NCBI GenBank assembly: GCA_026393835.1
Contig: JAPKZK010000157.1
Span: 21,685-85,684, forward strand
DNA from: Candidatus Aminicenantota bacterium
Lineage (GTDB): Bacteria > Acidobacteriota > Aminicenantia > UBA2199
Reading direction: 5' to 3'
Length of the DNA stretch: 64,000 bases
This document shows, one piece after another, positions 1 to 8,251 of this stretch (positions are counted from its first letter, which is position 1; each line of letters starts with the position of its first letter). Position numbers and translations under genes: made by a program. The notes beneath the pieces were generated by a model. It was not told where the DNA came from. It was given only the letters and a program-made list of their open reading frames with translations, and ran no database searches.

Positions 1-186
1 CTTTTTCTTTTTATCTCCCCATTGAAACTGTGCTGCCAATGAATATATTTCTCCTATCGTTACGATCGATATGAGTGAGATATTTGTGGGAGAAGTCAAT
101 TCAAATTTTTTTTCAGCATATTTTGCGTAGTCTGCGCCTCTTATATACCCTAAAAGGATTCCTGTATCTAAAAAGAATTTAGCCAT
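1..186 (-). CDS. PIN-domain (VapC-like) ribonuclease toxin, N-terminal part only
   Basis: The gene runs off the left edge; only the first 62 codons are present. The start ATG is at 186, six bases after the stop of the upstream minus-strand gene, so the two are almost certainly co-transcribed. The translation opens MAKFFLDTGILLGYIRGAD and continues with ISIVTIGEIYSLA. A hydrophobic strand ending in an early Asp (FLDTGIL), followed about 40 residues later by a short strand leading into a conserved Glu (TIGEI), is the usual start of PIN nucleases, which cut RNA with a cluster of acidic residues. The remaining acidic residues lie outside the window, so activity cannot be judged. It could also be a PIN protein outside the toxin group. 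Confidence 0.6.
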   Translation of the reverse strand, partial: MAKFFLDTGILLGYIRGADYAKYAEKKFELTSPTNISLISIVTIGEIYSLAAQFQWGDKKKK

Positions 187-191
187 CTAAA

Positions 192-1145
192 TTAAGCGTG
201 GCTTTCCCGTAAAGCAGAAAGAAGATCATTAATGGACTCATCGCCCGGCCACTGCCCCCATATTTTTTTTAACGACTTATTTGAATTTTTTTCTGAAAAG
301 TATTCTTCTACGAATTCAAAACTCTTCCGCCGTTGCCTGGGAACTCGCTGCAAGATTTCTTCCCCCGGTTCAAAGGGCTTTACCAATTGCGCTTCTATGC
401 TGCGCAACTTCCCGGAAGGTCTATAAAGGGCTTTCCCTTTTATTGTTACCTTTTTCCCCCATAATTCTCTCATATTTTCGATATCCACAAGCGAAAGGTC
501 CATTGTACCGTCGATACTTTTACCGTCTTCCAATTTCAATTGAAACCGGCGATTACTATGCTCGATAAGATTAAATAAACCGGAAATAACGATAGTATGA
601 GAAGTCGGGGTTTCGATTTTTATTTTTTTTATCTTGTCGATCTCCTCATTGCTAATCCTGAAAGTGTCTGATCTATTCGTATTTGAAGAAATTCTCAACT
701 CTTTTGCATAATTCTTTGTAATCGGTCTGAAAGACAGCAAGGCATTCAAAACACCGGCGTCAAGGAAATCGCTTTCCGTATTTTCAGCAACAGCATCTGA
801 AATCGATTTGGACAATAAAGTTAATGCGGTTTCATCCTGTTCGATCCAATCGTCCCAAATTTCTTTTTGGTCGAAGCGCCTGGGAATTACTTCATTCAAA
901 ACCGGGGCATCGATAGCGAGGATGGTTGAGCCGGGTTGTAAACCGGTTATGATGAAATCCAGAGATTTTTTTAGCCAATCGGGTTTATTTCCTCTAATCG
1001 TGCTATCCCCTTCGACCAGTAATCGTAGTATTCTATCGGAACTATCCAGGAGAGCATCCATTATTTCTTTCAGAACAGAAATCGATATGGAACCCTTTTT
1101 GTTTCTCAAGCCCAGGATACTTAACTTATAACCGATTAATTTCAA
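192..1145 (-). CDS. Hypothetical protein paired with a PIN-domain gene
   Basis: I do not recognise this 317-residue protein as a named family. It has no signal peptide or membrane segment. The first 130 residues look helical. Residues about 180-260 are beta-rich (HTIVISGLFNLIEHSNRRF, then KKVTIKGKALYRPSGKLRS) and could be a small barrel such as an OB-like fold. The last 50 residues are charged and end WPGDESINDLLSALRESHA, a tail resembling the toxin-binding end of some antitoxins. It stops six bases before the PIN gene, and the order antitoxin-then-toxin would fit. Its size is large for a VapB-type antitoxin, so its role as partner or neutraliser is inference from position only. Confidence 0.55.
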   Translation of the reverse strand: MKLIGYKLSILGLRNKKGSISISVLKEIMDALLDSSDRILRLLVEGDSTIRGNKPDWLKKSLDFIITGLQPGSTILAIDAPVLNEVIPRRFDQKEIWDDWIEQDETALTLLSKSISDAVAENTESDFLDAGVLNALLSFRPITKNYAKELRISSNTNRSDTFRISNEEIDKIKKIKIETPTSHTIVISGLFNLIEHSNRRFQLKLEDGKSIDGTMDLSLVDIENMRELWGKKVTIKGKALYRPSGKLRSIEAQLVKPFEPGEEILQRVPRQRRKSFEFVEEYFSEKNSNKSLKKIWGQWPGDESINDLLSALRESHA

Positions 1146-1231
1146 TTCGTTTGACCTCCGTCGATTATTTTATCAGAGAATGAGATTGAATACCAATAGA
1201 TTTTTTAAAAAAATGAAAATATTTGCAGGTA

Positions 1232-2203
1232 TTACTTCGGTAAATACGTTATCGCTATGGCCTCGTTGATAAAACGGATATCCCCTTTTGTGTTGGTTTT
1301 TAAGCGACCCCCGGCGTGATGAAGGGCCACTACTTCCCAATTATCGTTGAATACCGGCGAGCCGCTGGAACCCGGTAACGTGTCGGTGGTGTATTGCACA
1401 TAATGCTGATATATATTGGTAACCTGGTTCTCATTCAAGGCGATTTGTTTGGGACCGCCGGCCGGGTGCTGGATAATGGTAACATGCTCCCCTACCGTCG
1501 GTATTTTCTCCGATAATGTTAAATGTCCCCATTGGGATAGCCTGGGAAGGTCCGGGGACTCCAGCACTTTTACCCGGGTGAAATCATGCTCTTCATCGGT
1601 GTAAAAAGTGGAACCATCTAAGGTATAGGTATAGTATTTCAATAGTTTGCCGTGGATGTCTTCGTTAAAATTGAACTGCACAGTGGCATGGGCTGCCTCG
1701 TCGGCGTTGGGGATGACGTGATGGTTGGTAAATAACCAGCCGCCGGGGGTTAGAAACCCGGTGCCGTACCCGTTGTTGATAATGCGGGCCACACTTTTCT
1801 GGGCTTCCATTCCTTTTTCAAGCCAGGCGATTTTTTTAATGGTGCTTTCGGGACCGATGATCTTTTCATAGGCAAAGGCCGGGATCGCAGTGTCGGGCGT
1901 CATACTGGGGGAGGACGCGGGGAAAATAGTGGCAGGCAAGCTATTCTTCAGCATGGATATCGTGTCCAGCAGGGCCTGGGTGATGCGGTTACGTTCGAGC
2001 TGCGCCTCCTGGTGGGATATCACCCCCTGGGCGGTATCCCGGCGTAATCGCCAGAATCGCGCCGAAATCTGGATAACAATCGGTAAATTCTCCCGGTCTT
2101 CGCTGCCTTTTAAAAAATTCAAAAGGCTTTCGATGGCAGTTTCGGTCTGGTCTTGTTGTATCCATCCCACCAGTTCTTCAAAAAAATGGTTTCTCGGAGT
2201 CAT
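1232..2203 (-). CDS. EAD-linked trypsin-like serine protease
   Basis: This is a 323-residue protein with two modules. Residues about 5-85 are all-helical and carry SARFWRLRRDTAQGVISHQE followed by AQLERNRITQALLDTI, which fits effector-associated domain 11 (EAD11), an adaptor used in NTPase-centred conflict systems. Residues about 130-320 are a chymotrypsin-fold protease with a complete triad: His162 in TNHHV, Asp207 in EHDFTR and Ser280 in PGSSGSP. There is no signal peptide, so it acts in the cytoplasm. It starts 12 bases after the stop of the LRR-Roc-COR gene, whose C-terminus carries a matching module. This suggests the GTPase recruits or activates the protease through EAD-EAD contact. Family and triad are clear; the EAD subtype is my best assignment. 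Confidence 0.85.
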   Translation of the reverse strand: MTPRNHFFEELVGWIQQDQTETAIESLLNFLKGSEDRENLPIVIQISARFWRLRRDTAQGVISHQEAQLERNRITQALLDTISMLKNSLPATIFPASSPSMTPDTAIPAFAYEKIIGPESTIKKIAWLEKGMEAQKSVARIINNGYGTGFLTPGGWLFTNHHVIPNADEAAHATVQFNFNEDIHGKLLKYYTYTLDGSTFYTDEEHDFTRVKVLESPDLPRLSQWGHLTLSEKIPTVGEHVTIIQHPAGGPKQIALNENQVTNIYQHYVQYTTDTLPGSSGSPVFNDNWEVVALHHAGGRLKTNTKGDIRFINEAIAITYLPK

Positions 2204-2215
2204 GTTTTAAATTCC

Positions 2216-5200
2216 TTAGTAACTCTGTCCCAACTTTTTAATGAATTGCAGCAGGTCGCGGGTGATTTTAGCTCTTTCTTGCCTGATTTGCGCCGCCTCG
2301 GCTGTCCCGGCTGTATTTTCTTTTGATAAACCATTCCAACGGCTGGAAAGCAAAGTGATTTCTTCAGCATATTCATTATCTTTTATCTGCGGATGATGAT
2401 AGAGCACATTAATGACGGTATCGATTTCATCCCTAGAAATTTTATCTGCTAACTCTTCCAGGTAGCGGTGGGATAGTTCGTTTTCTGGCCGTATCCCGTC
2501 CAGTACTTCTTTTACATTGATATATTTGCGTAATGCGGCTACATAGTGGTTTTCTATTTTTTCTTCTTCCATCACCAGGAGGTCTTCATAGGAAATTGTC
2601 ACCTCACCTTTTTCATCCAGGGGAACGAGTCCCCTGGGGGCGATGTCTTCTCGGCTGTAGCCGTTGTGGATGATGTCCAGGGTGGTTCTTATGTAGGAAA
2701 GGGTGTTTCGTTTATTGCCGGAGCCGCCAACTTCGATAGAAAGAATATGGCGGTAATGGTCGGCCCGGATTAGGGCCTGGTTTTTTCCATCGTCATGAAG
2801 GATGATAATACCGCTGCGCCAGTAGTCGTTGCCCCTCTTATGGGGCAGAAGTCGGACGATAAGGTTAGCGATTATCCCGGCCGGTAGGGTCTTATATTGG
2901 TATTGAAAACGCAGAGGTGCAATGGGCTGCCATTGGAGGCTGGCCGGGCTGTCCAGCGGCAGTGCGGCCGGGATGAGATAACAATCGTTGTCCGGGGTCG
3001 GCAAAGAATAACACAACTTGAAATGCTCCATCATGTCCATGATGATGTTGCGGGCTTTAAGGTCCCGGTACCGGCCTTTATTCCGTGGGCCGCCCAGGAT
3101 TGTTTCGATTTCCTTAAAGGAAATACGGCCCCGGTTGTCTTTAAGCCGGGAGGAGGTGATAATTTGGTACACGCCGTTGGTCAACCAGCCGGGGTTGAGC
3201 ACCTGGGTCTCTTCCAGGCGGCGATGTTCAGGAATATTGAGCATGATGCCCAGATCGTTGAGCAGCCGCACCAGGACTTTCATGGCGTTTTCGCTGATGC
3301 CGGGGTCTATATCGCGGCAGATTTGTTTGTACTGGTCGAAATCGATGTAGTCGCTGTTGATTTTCTGGAGTTTTTCTTTGACAGCAAAGTAGGAGGCCGG
3401 GATATTATCATCCAGGTGCTTCATGTCGCGCAAAGCGGAAGTTAGTGCTTCTTTTACTTTATCGATATTCCTGGGGATTTTGCAAGAGGTTTCCACGAAA
3501 TCTTTGATCTGGGGGTATTTGATTTTCAATTCGCGTTTAGGCATATCGATATAGGAGTTGTCTTCACATTTGTTGAGTACCACCACGACGGGGGAGTCGC
3601 CGGCATAGCTGCGGATCAGGGTGAGCCAGTAATCCAGGGCAGTGTCGCCGTGTTTATCCTCGGTACGCGGTTCGATCACAAGCACGTAAACAGAACGCCG
3701 CGTCATGAAGAATTGGTGGGAGGCATGCATGATTTGTTGACCGCCGAAATCCCAAAGATGTAATTTAATTTTGGCCATGCCCCTATGTAATTGCCAGTCT
3801 TCGATAACAATGCCGTTGGTTTGAGATTCTTTTTCATCGAACCGATTAAATTTCAAGCGGTTGACCAGTGAAGTTTTACCTACGTCCCCATTGCCAACGA
3901 AAATGATTTTTGCTTCGTGCAAAGGCTTTTTCCCTTTTTCCAGGTCCAGCAGGTACTGGATGAGTTCAGCGGGTTCTTTGTCGTACATCTCCTCAGCGAT
4001 ATCGAAGCGGTTGCCCTCCAGGGCCAAATTTTTGTGCAGGATAGGAATAAGGTTTGCTCGTATAATACGGGTCTGATCATTACCTTTAAACCCTTTAAAA
4101 TTTGGCATTCCCGTTGGTAAGCGGTTTAATTGCAAATTGCTCAAAAACAAGTATGACAGGTTTTTCAATTGACTGATAGCTGGGGGTAGGGAGGCTATTT
4201 CATTATTAGGTGAGTTATTTTTCTTGTATGCATCTAAAAGCAGTGGCATCTCTAGCATATTTTTTTCATTGAGGTTACCTAGCGATAATTCTTCTAAATT
4301 TTTGAGTTGATTGATCTCCAGGGGGAGTTCTTTTATATTATTATTATGTAAATATAATCCGGTAAGGCCTTTAATTTCCAGGAGTTCCAGAGGGAATGCG
4401 GATAATTGGTTTATGGATAGATCTAATTCTTTTAATTTCTCTAACTGAGATATTTTATCCGGGAGTTTGGTGAGGCGATTCCCCCAAATATATAAATTTT
4501 CCAATTCATTTAAATGAACAATATCTGACGGTATTTGGTGTAGGCTATTAGAACTTAAATCTAACTTATTCAGATGCGCGAGATTCCTTATCTCTGTTGG
4601 CAATTTTTGAAGTTGATTACCCCTTAGATCAAGCTTGGTCAGTTGCGTGAGGTTTCCAATTTCCACGGGAAATTCTTCAAATTGATTATCACCTAGATAT
4701 AGATCAGTCAATTGCGCGAGATTCCCGATTTCCGAGGGTACTTTTTTAAGTTGATTACCGTATAGATTAAGATAGGTCAGTTGCGTGAGATTCCCGATCT
4801 CCGGGGGTAATTTTTGAAGTTGATTACCGCCTAGATTTAGATCAGTCAATTGCACGAGATTTCCGATTTCCGAGGGTAATTTTTTAAGTTTATTATAGTA
4901 TAGATTAAGATAGGTCAGTTGTGCGAGATTCCCAATCCCCGCGGGCAATTCTTGAAGTCGATTATCACCTGAATTTAGATATGTCAAATGCGCGAGATTC
5001 CCGATCTCCACGGGCCATTCGGTTAGAGGATTTCCCTCTAAATGAAGAACCTCCAGATTTTTCAGGCGGGAAATAGCATGAGGGATTTCCGTAAGTTCAT
5101 TAAGAGAGATATCCAGTTCTTTTAAATGAACCAGTTCAAACAGGGGGTCCGGTAAGGCCGTTAATCCTAACCAGTCAAGATCGAGTCTTGTTCTTTTTTC

Positions 5201-5251
5201 CTGCTTGGCCTTTGCTATTCTTTTCAATGCTTCTTCATATTTTTCAGCCAT
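2216..5251 (-). CDS. LRR-Roc-COR (Roco) GTPase with C-terminal effector-associated domain
   Basis: This 1011-residue protein has at least 15 leucine-rich repeats (about residues 20-400, units like LTYLNLYYNKLKKLPSEIGN). A Roc GTPase follows with P-loop GNGDVGKTS (about 449-457), switch II WDFGGQQ (about 500) and guanine-recognition NKCE (about 560). A COR dimerisation region covers about 600-850. The last 80 residues form a helical module (LLSSRWNGL, IRQERAKITRDLLQFI) that resembles the N-terminus of the adjacent protease. Roco proteins are GTP-cycling dimers; in bacteria many appear to be sensors with detachable effectors. The LRR block, with near-identical adjacent units, probably senses a ligand and evolves quickly. 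An AAGG-like site is absent; the leader has GGAGACAG just before ATG. A 17-bp-spaced promoter lies upstream. Confidence 0.92.
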   Translation of the reverse strand: MAEKYEEALKRIAKAKQEKRTRLDLDWLGLTALPDPLFELVHLKELDISLNELTEIPHAISRLKNLEVLHLEGNPLTEWPVEIGNLAHLTYLNSGDNRLQELPAGIGNLAQLTYLNLYYNKLKKLPSEIGNLVQLTDLNLGGNQLQKLPPEIGNLTQLTYLNLYGNQLKKVPSEIGNLAQLTDLYLGDNQFEEFPVEIGNLTQLTKLDLRGNQLQKLPTEIRNLAHLNKLDLSSNSLHQIPSDIVHLNELENLYIWGNRLTKLPDKISQLEKLKELDLSINQLSAFPLELLEIKGLTGLYLHNNNIKELPLEINQLKNLEELSLGNLNEKNMLEMPLLLDAYKKNNSPNNEIASLPPAISQLKNLSYLFLSNLQLNRLPTGMPNFKGFKGNDQTRIIRANLIPILHKNLALEGNRFDIAEEMYDKEPAELIQYLLDLEKGKKPLHEAKIIFVGNGDVGKTSLVNRLKFNRFDEKESQTNGIVIEDWQLHRGMAKIKLHLWDFGGQQIMHASHQFFMTRRSVYVLVIEPRTEDKHGDTALDYWLTLIRSYAGDSPVVVVLNKCEDNSYIDMPKRELKIKYPQIKDFVETSCKIPRNIDKVKEALTSALRDMKHLDDNIPASYFAVKEKLQKINSDYIDFDQYKQICRDIDPGISENAMKVLVRLLNDLGIMLNIPEHRRLEETQVLNPGWLTNGVYQIITSSRLKDNRGRISFKEIETILGGPRNKGRYRDLKARNIIMDMMEHFKLCYSLPTPDNDCYLIPAALPLDSPASLQWQPIAPLRFQYQYKTLPAGIIANLIVRLLPHKRGNDYWRSGIIILHDDGKNQALIRADHYRHILSIEVGGSGNKRNTLSYIRTTLDIIHNGYSREDIAPRGLVPLDEKGEVTISYEDLLVMEEEKIENHYVAALRKYINVKEVLDGIRPENELSHRYLEELADKISRDEIDTVINVLYHHPQIKDNEYAEEITLLSSRWNGLSKENTAGTAEAAQIRQERAKITRDLLQFIKKLGQSY

Positions 5252-5308
5252 CGCTGTCTCCTGTATCCTTTAACCTTCATATATTGCATCCGGCTTTAAA
5301 CCGCTGCC

Positions 5309-5337
5309 ATTTTAGCAAAGAATGGGAGAATTTACAA
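5309..5337 (-). promoter_or_regulatory. Promoter for the Roco-protease operon
   Basis: Read on the minus strand: TTGTAA, a 17-bp spacer, then TAAAAT. It lies about 60 bases upstream of the Roco start. The same 17-bp spacing recurs before most transcription units in this window. Confidence 0.5.
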
Positions 5338-5350
5338 GGGAAAGGCATGA

Positions 5351-5478
5351 AACTATTCAGTTTCGAAAAATGAGAGAAGGTGGATAGGCGAACATAATAG
5401 TCCATCCTCGCCTATTTCCACCTCTTAACTTTTTACAGAATTGATTTCCGGACTTTCAGCCACTTTTACACTGTCTCC
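5351..5478. repeat. 128-bp direct repeat, copy 1
   Basis: This block recurs at 8029-8156 in the same orientation with only a few differences. Inside it, AGGTGGATAGGCG pairs with CGCCTATTTCCACCT a few tens of bases later, so the element can form a hairpin. In both copies the block begins directly after a ribosome-site-like purine run and an ATG (ATG at 5348 here). A further 10 bases, AACACTCTCC, match beyond a small indel. No open reading frame of note lies within it. It looks like a non-autonomous repeat element; no transposase is nearby. Confidence 0.75.
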
Positions 5479-5962
5479 TGGAAGCCTTCCGGAACACTCT
5501 CCAAAATCACCCGCAAAACACGCGAAACACACGTAAAACAGGAAGCGAGGAAGTTTGGATATCGACGGTGGATACGGCGTACCAGGAATATTTTAAATGT
5601 ATGAATTTGCCTATCCCTAAATCTTCCCGTGCAAAAGAAGATAAAAAAGTGTTTTTGATGATTTTTATGGATAAAACTTTCACGAAAAAGTCTCGGCGCC
5701 GATTTTCCAGGATAAATCAATGAGCAAAAAGTCCCTGGAAAGACTTTTTTCTCCTGGAGTATCACGAAAAAGTCTCCGCAAAGGTTTTTCGCCGCAAAAA
5801 AATCGTTCCAGGGTGTTTTTATTAACTCTTCAAAACAGAAAAATCGCATCAGAGTCTCAGTAACGACTTTCCAAAACAGAAAAATTGCGCCAGAGACTTT
5901 TTCATGATTTTTTTAGAGAAAAGCGTGATAAAAAAACGATTTTCCCGGGTTATGAAAAAGAG
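5479..5962. other. Non-coding stretch with degenerate internal repeats
   Basis: AT-rich DNA with many variants of AAAAAGTCT/AGACTTTTT in both orientations. A roughly 41-bp tandem duplication starts at 5831 and 5872, each copy beginning CAAAACAGAAAAAT and ending CAGAG(T/A)CT. Open frames here give unconvincing Phe/Lys-rich peptides, so I call no gene. Confidence 0.5.
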
Positions 5963-6130
5963 AGTACAGGACAGACCTTTTATGTTACTGCCTATGTGGT
6001 AACCGATAGTTTGGGTCTGGCCAGTGGACCTGTTGAAGTAAATAGCGGCTGCGGTAAACCGCCCGGAGGCTATGGAAATCCAAAGAAACCTCATGGACCT
6101 GGAGGCTCATCAAAACCTGGAGAATTATGA
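5963..6130 (+). pseudogene. C-terminal remnant of a secreted or surface protein
   Basis: The frame reads STGQTFYVTAYVVTDSLGLA, then SGPVEVNSGCGKPPGGYGNP and a Pro/Gly/Lys tail to a stop at 6128-6130. An alternating beta-strand pattern with a Gly/Pro-rich end is unlike random translation and suggests the surviving tail of an extracellular protein. No start codon or upstream body exists: the frame dissolves into the repeat-rich DNA to the left. The stop overlaps the end of the convergent AAA/nuclease gene by 6 bases. The family cannot be named. Confidence 0.4.
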
Positions 6131-7870
6131 ACAAGGTTCCTTTACAAAAACCTCTTTCCCGGAAAAGACAATGGCCAGTTTTTTGATGTGTTCTATTCCC
6201 CTTTCCTTCAATTCGGTTTCGTATTTTTTCGCTTCGATCTGGGCCAGGGCAGATTCCTGTGCAGATTCAACCGTTTCATTATCATCCTTGTCCACGGACT
6301 TGAATTCGATCACATAGCCGATTTGGGAGGGGTCTTTGGGAATAATCACGATATCGTATCGTCCATACCCGGATTCACGGTTCGATTTGATTTCGTGTGT
6401 GCCGGATATCCAGACAAGAAGTCCCATGACTAACGCATGGTAGACTTTTTCCGGTTCTCCGCGGAAATCATGGTAACTGAATACTGCCAGCACAATTGCT
6501 TTTAGCATTTTCTCGAATAGTTTGATATCGCCATCGATTAAGGCTTTAAGCAAAATTTCCACCCGTTCGGGTTCGACCCTGGCTGTAAAAAAACGCCGTA
6601 TTATCCGTTGGTATGTCGTTTTAACTTCTTCATTGGGGACCGAAAGGGTATAGAATACTCTTCCCGAATCGGGCCTTGGCGCGGTCTGCTTTAAATATCC
6701 GCCCATCAATAAATAACTCCAGAACGAATCCTCATCCGTATCGATATCTTTTAAAATAATATTCTCAGCGATCGCTTTTTCAATCGATTCACCGCGAATG
6801 AGTTGCTCCAACTCTTTTCTTAGCTCGACATCCCCCCTGGATAGCAACGAATCCACCACTTTGTTATCGGAAGTGTTGATCCAGTAAGGTTTAAGTTCTT
6901 TATCCTCATCATTGAGGAAATTGATAATCGACCAGGGATTATAAATAACTTTGCCCCCGAACCGGTACCCATTGTACCATAGTTGGACCTGCTCAAGCAT
7001 ATCGAGAATCTCGAAATCCTCCAGCATGGTTTTTACTTCATTTTCAGTGAATCCGAACGAATGGTTGAACTTTTTTGAAAGTAGGGTATATACACCGAGA
7101 TTATTGAGATCGGAGAAAATGGATTCCCTGGCTATTCGCATAATACCTGTTAAAACACCTTTTTCAAGGTATTGGCCCGTGTCTTTCAACCCTCCGCCCA
7201 TGAACATACGAATGAAATTGATAATCTCATCATAATACCCATGGATATATCCGGCATGAACCGGCGTATCATACTCATCGATCAATATAACCGCCTTTTG
7301 ATTATAAAAACGGCTTAAAAAAATAAGCAGTTTCCTGAGACTGTTGGCATAGTCGCTTTTTGTTCCCGTCAAATTTGTAATTTTCCTGAAAAAATCCTGC
7401 TCAGGGGGCGCCAATTTCCGGCTGTCAAGGAGATAGTAATGCCTGAGGTATTCTTCCTGGATGAGTATTTTCACATTTTCGAAGCATGATTCCCAGTCAG
7501 AATCCTTTACTTCTCTGAAGGATAAATAAATAACAGGGTATTTCCCCATTTTATCCAGGTACTCCCGGCCTGCCCGCGATATAGCGAGGGAATCGAATAA
7601 ATGCGCATTGGGATTTTGAGACCGGGGGCCGGTTTCGGGAGAAGACGGCTGAGCGTCGGTGGCCCATGTATCCGGGCAACAATCATAAAAGTATCTCAAC
7701 ATCGTAATATTAAGCGTTTTCCCGAACCGGCGGGGACGCGGTATAAGAAGAATTTTATCCCCGCTGTCAATGACCTCTTTGATAAAAAGGGTCTTATCCA
7801 CGTAGTAATAATCACCGGTTATCACATCTTTAAAATCCGAAAACCCGATGGGCAATTTTTTCTTTTTCAT
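6125..7870 (-). CDS. AAA-ATPase-like protein with PD-(D/E)XK nuclease domain (DUF1703 type)
   Basis: This 581-residue protein matches the AAA-ATPase-like / PDDEXK_9 family. The N-terminus has the diagnostic PIGFSDFKDVITGDYYYVDK stretch and the P-loop-like RPRRFGKT (residues 45-52). Walker B is AVILIDEYDTP. Near the C-terminus YGRYDIVIIP and YVIEFKSVDKDD give the D...ExK nuclease core. Family members occur in many copies in anaerobes and gut bacteria; their role is undemonstrated, with defence or mobile-element restriction often proposed. The length is normal. The gene stands alone with its own promoter, and with that promoter it lies between two copies of a 128-bp direct repeat, suggesting acquisition or rearrangement as a unit. 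Confidence 0.92.
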   Translation of the reverse strand: MKKKKLPIGFSDFKDVITGDYYYVDKTLFIKEVIDSGDKILLIPRPRRFGKTLNITMLRYFYDCCPDTWATDAQPSSPETGPRSQNPNAHLFDSLAISRAGREYLDKMGKYPVIYLSFREVKDSDWESCFENVKILIQEEYLRHYYLLDSRKLAPPEQDFFRKITNLTGTKSDYANSLRKLLIFLSRFYNQKAVILIDEYDTPVHAGYIHGYYDEIINFIRMFMGGGLKDTGQYLEKGVLTGIMRIARESIFSDLNNLGVYTLLSKKFNHSFGFTENEVKTMLEDFEILDMLEQVQLWYNGYRFGGKVIYNPWSIINFLNDEDKELKPYWINTSDNKVVDSLLSRGDVELRKELEQLIRGESIEKAIAENIILKDIDTDEDSFWSYLLMGGYLKQTAPRPDSGRVFYTLSVPNEEVKTTYQRIIRRFFTARVEPERVEILLKALIDGDIKLFEKMLKAIVLAVFSYHDFRGEPEKVYHALVMGLLVWISGTHEIKSNRESGYGRYDIVIIPKDPSQIGYVIEFKSVDKDDNETVESAQESALAQIEAKKYETELKERGIEHIKKLAIVFSGKEVFVKEPCS

Positions 7871-7887
7871 TTTGTGTCACCTTTAAT

Positions 7888-7916
7888 ATTATAGCACATT
7901 GAAAAATCATCGGCAA
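7888..7916 (-). promoter_or_regulatory. Promoter of the AAA/PD-(D/E)XK gene
   Basis: Minus strand: TTGCCG, 17-bp spacer, perfect TATAAT, about 20 bases before the ATG. AAAGGTGA just ahead of the start serves as ribosome site. Confidence 0.6.
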
Positions 7917-7962
7917 TAAATGAAGGGCGATTATACCATCCGGGAATCGGGGAAGCCCCGTA

Positions 7963-8028
7963 TTGTATATTGTCCTCCCTTTTGTTATAATAGGCAAGAA
8001 ACAGGTGACGCAATGAAAAAAAGATTGT
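7963..8028 (+). promoter_or_regulatory. Orphan promoter, ribosome site and start codon
   Basis: TTGTAT (7963-7968), 17-bp spacer, TATAAT (7986-7991), then CAGGTGACGCAATG with ATG at 8013-8015. The frame reads only MKKRL before a stop formed where the 128-bp repeat begins. This looks like the 5' end of a gene (probably one with a signal peptide) whose body was lost when the repeat arrived. Confidence 0.45.
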
Positions 8029-8156
8029 AACTATTCAGTTTCGAAAAATGAGATAAGGTTGATAGGCGAACATAACAGTCCATCCTCTCCTATTTCCACC
8101 TCTTAACTTTTTACAGAATTGGTTTCCGGACTTTCAGCCACTTTTACACTGTCTCC
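8029..8156. repeat. 128-bp direct repeat, copy 2
   Basis: Same orientation as 5351-5478, with scattered substitutions (for example GATAAGGTTGATAGG here against GAGAAGGTGGATAGG in copy 1). The hairpin arms are slightly eroded here, so copy 1 is closer to the palindrome. Confidence 0.75.
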
Positions 8157-8194
8157 CGCAACACTCTCCGTACAAAGAAAATTTTAAAAAATAG

Positions 8195-8223
8195 TTGAAG
8201 ATAAATACAAGATAAGATAGAAT
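8195..8223 (+). promoter_or_regulatory. Promoter of the OLD-type ATPase gene
   Basis: TTGAAG, 17-bp spacer, TAGAAT; the coding ATG is at 8252 with AAAGGAG as ribosome site. Confidence 0.5.
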
Positions 8224-8251
8224 AGAAAGATGAATTAATAAAGGAGATAAG

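Noticed and set aside
2546..3445. Plus-strand frames opposite the Roco gene
   Set aside because: The Roc-COR domains on the minus strand account for this DNA; no family resemblance in the plus frames.
5466..5849. Minus-strand open frame of 127 codons
   Set aside because: Composition is Phe/Lys/Arg-rich, it starts inside the 128-bp repeat and crosses degenerate repeats; no ribosome site or family resemblance.
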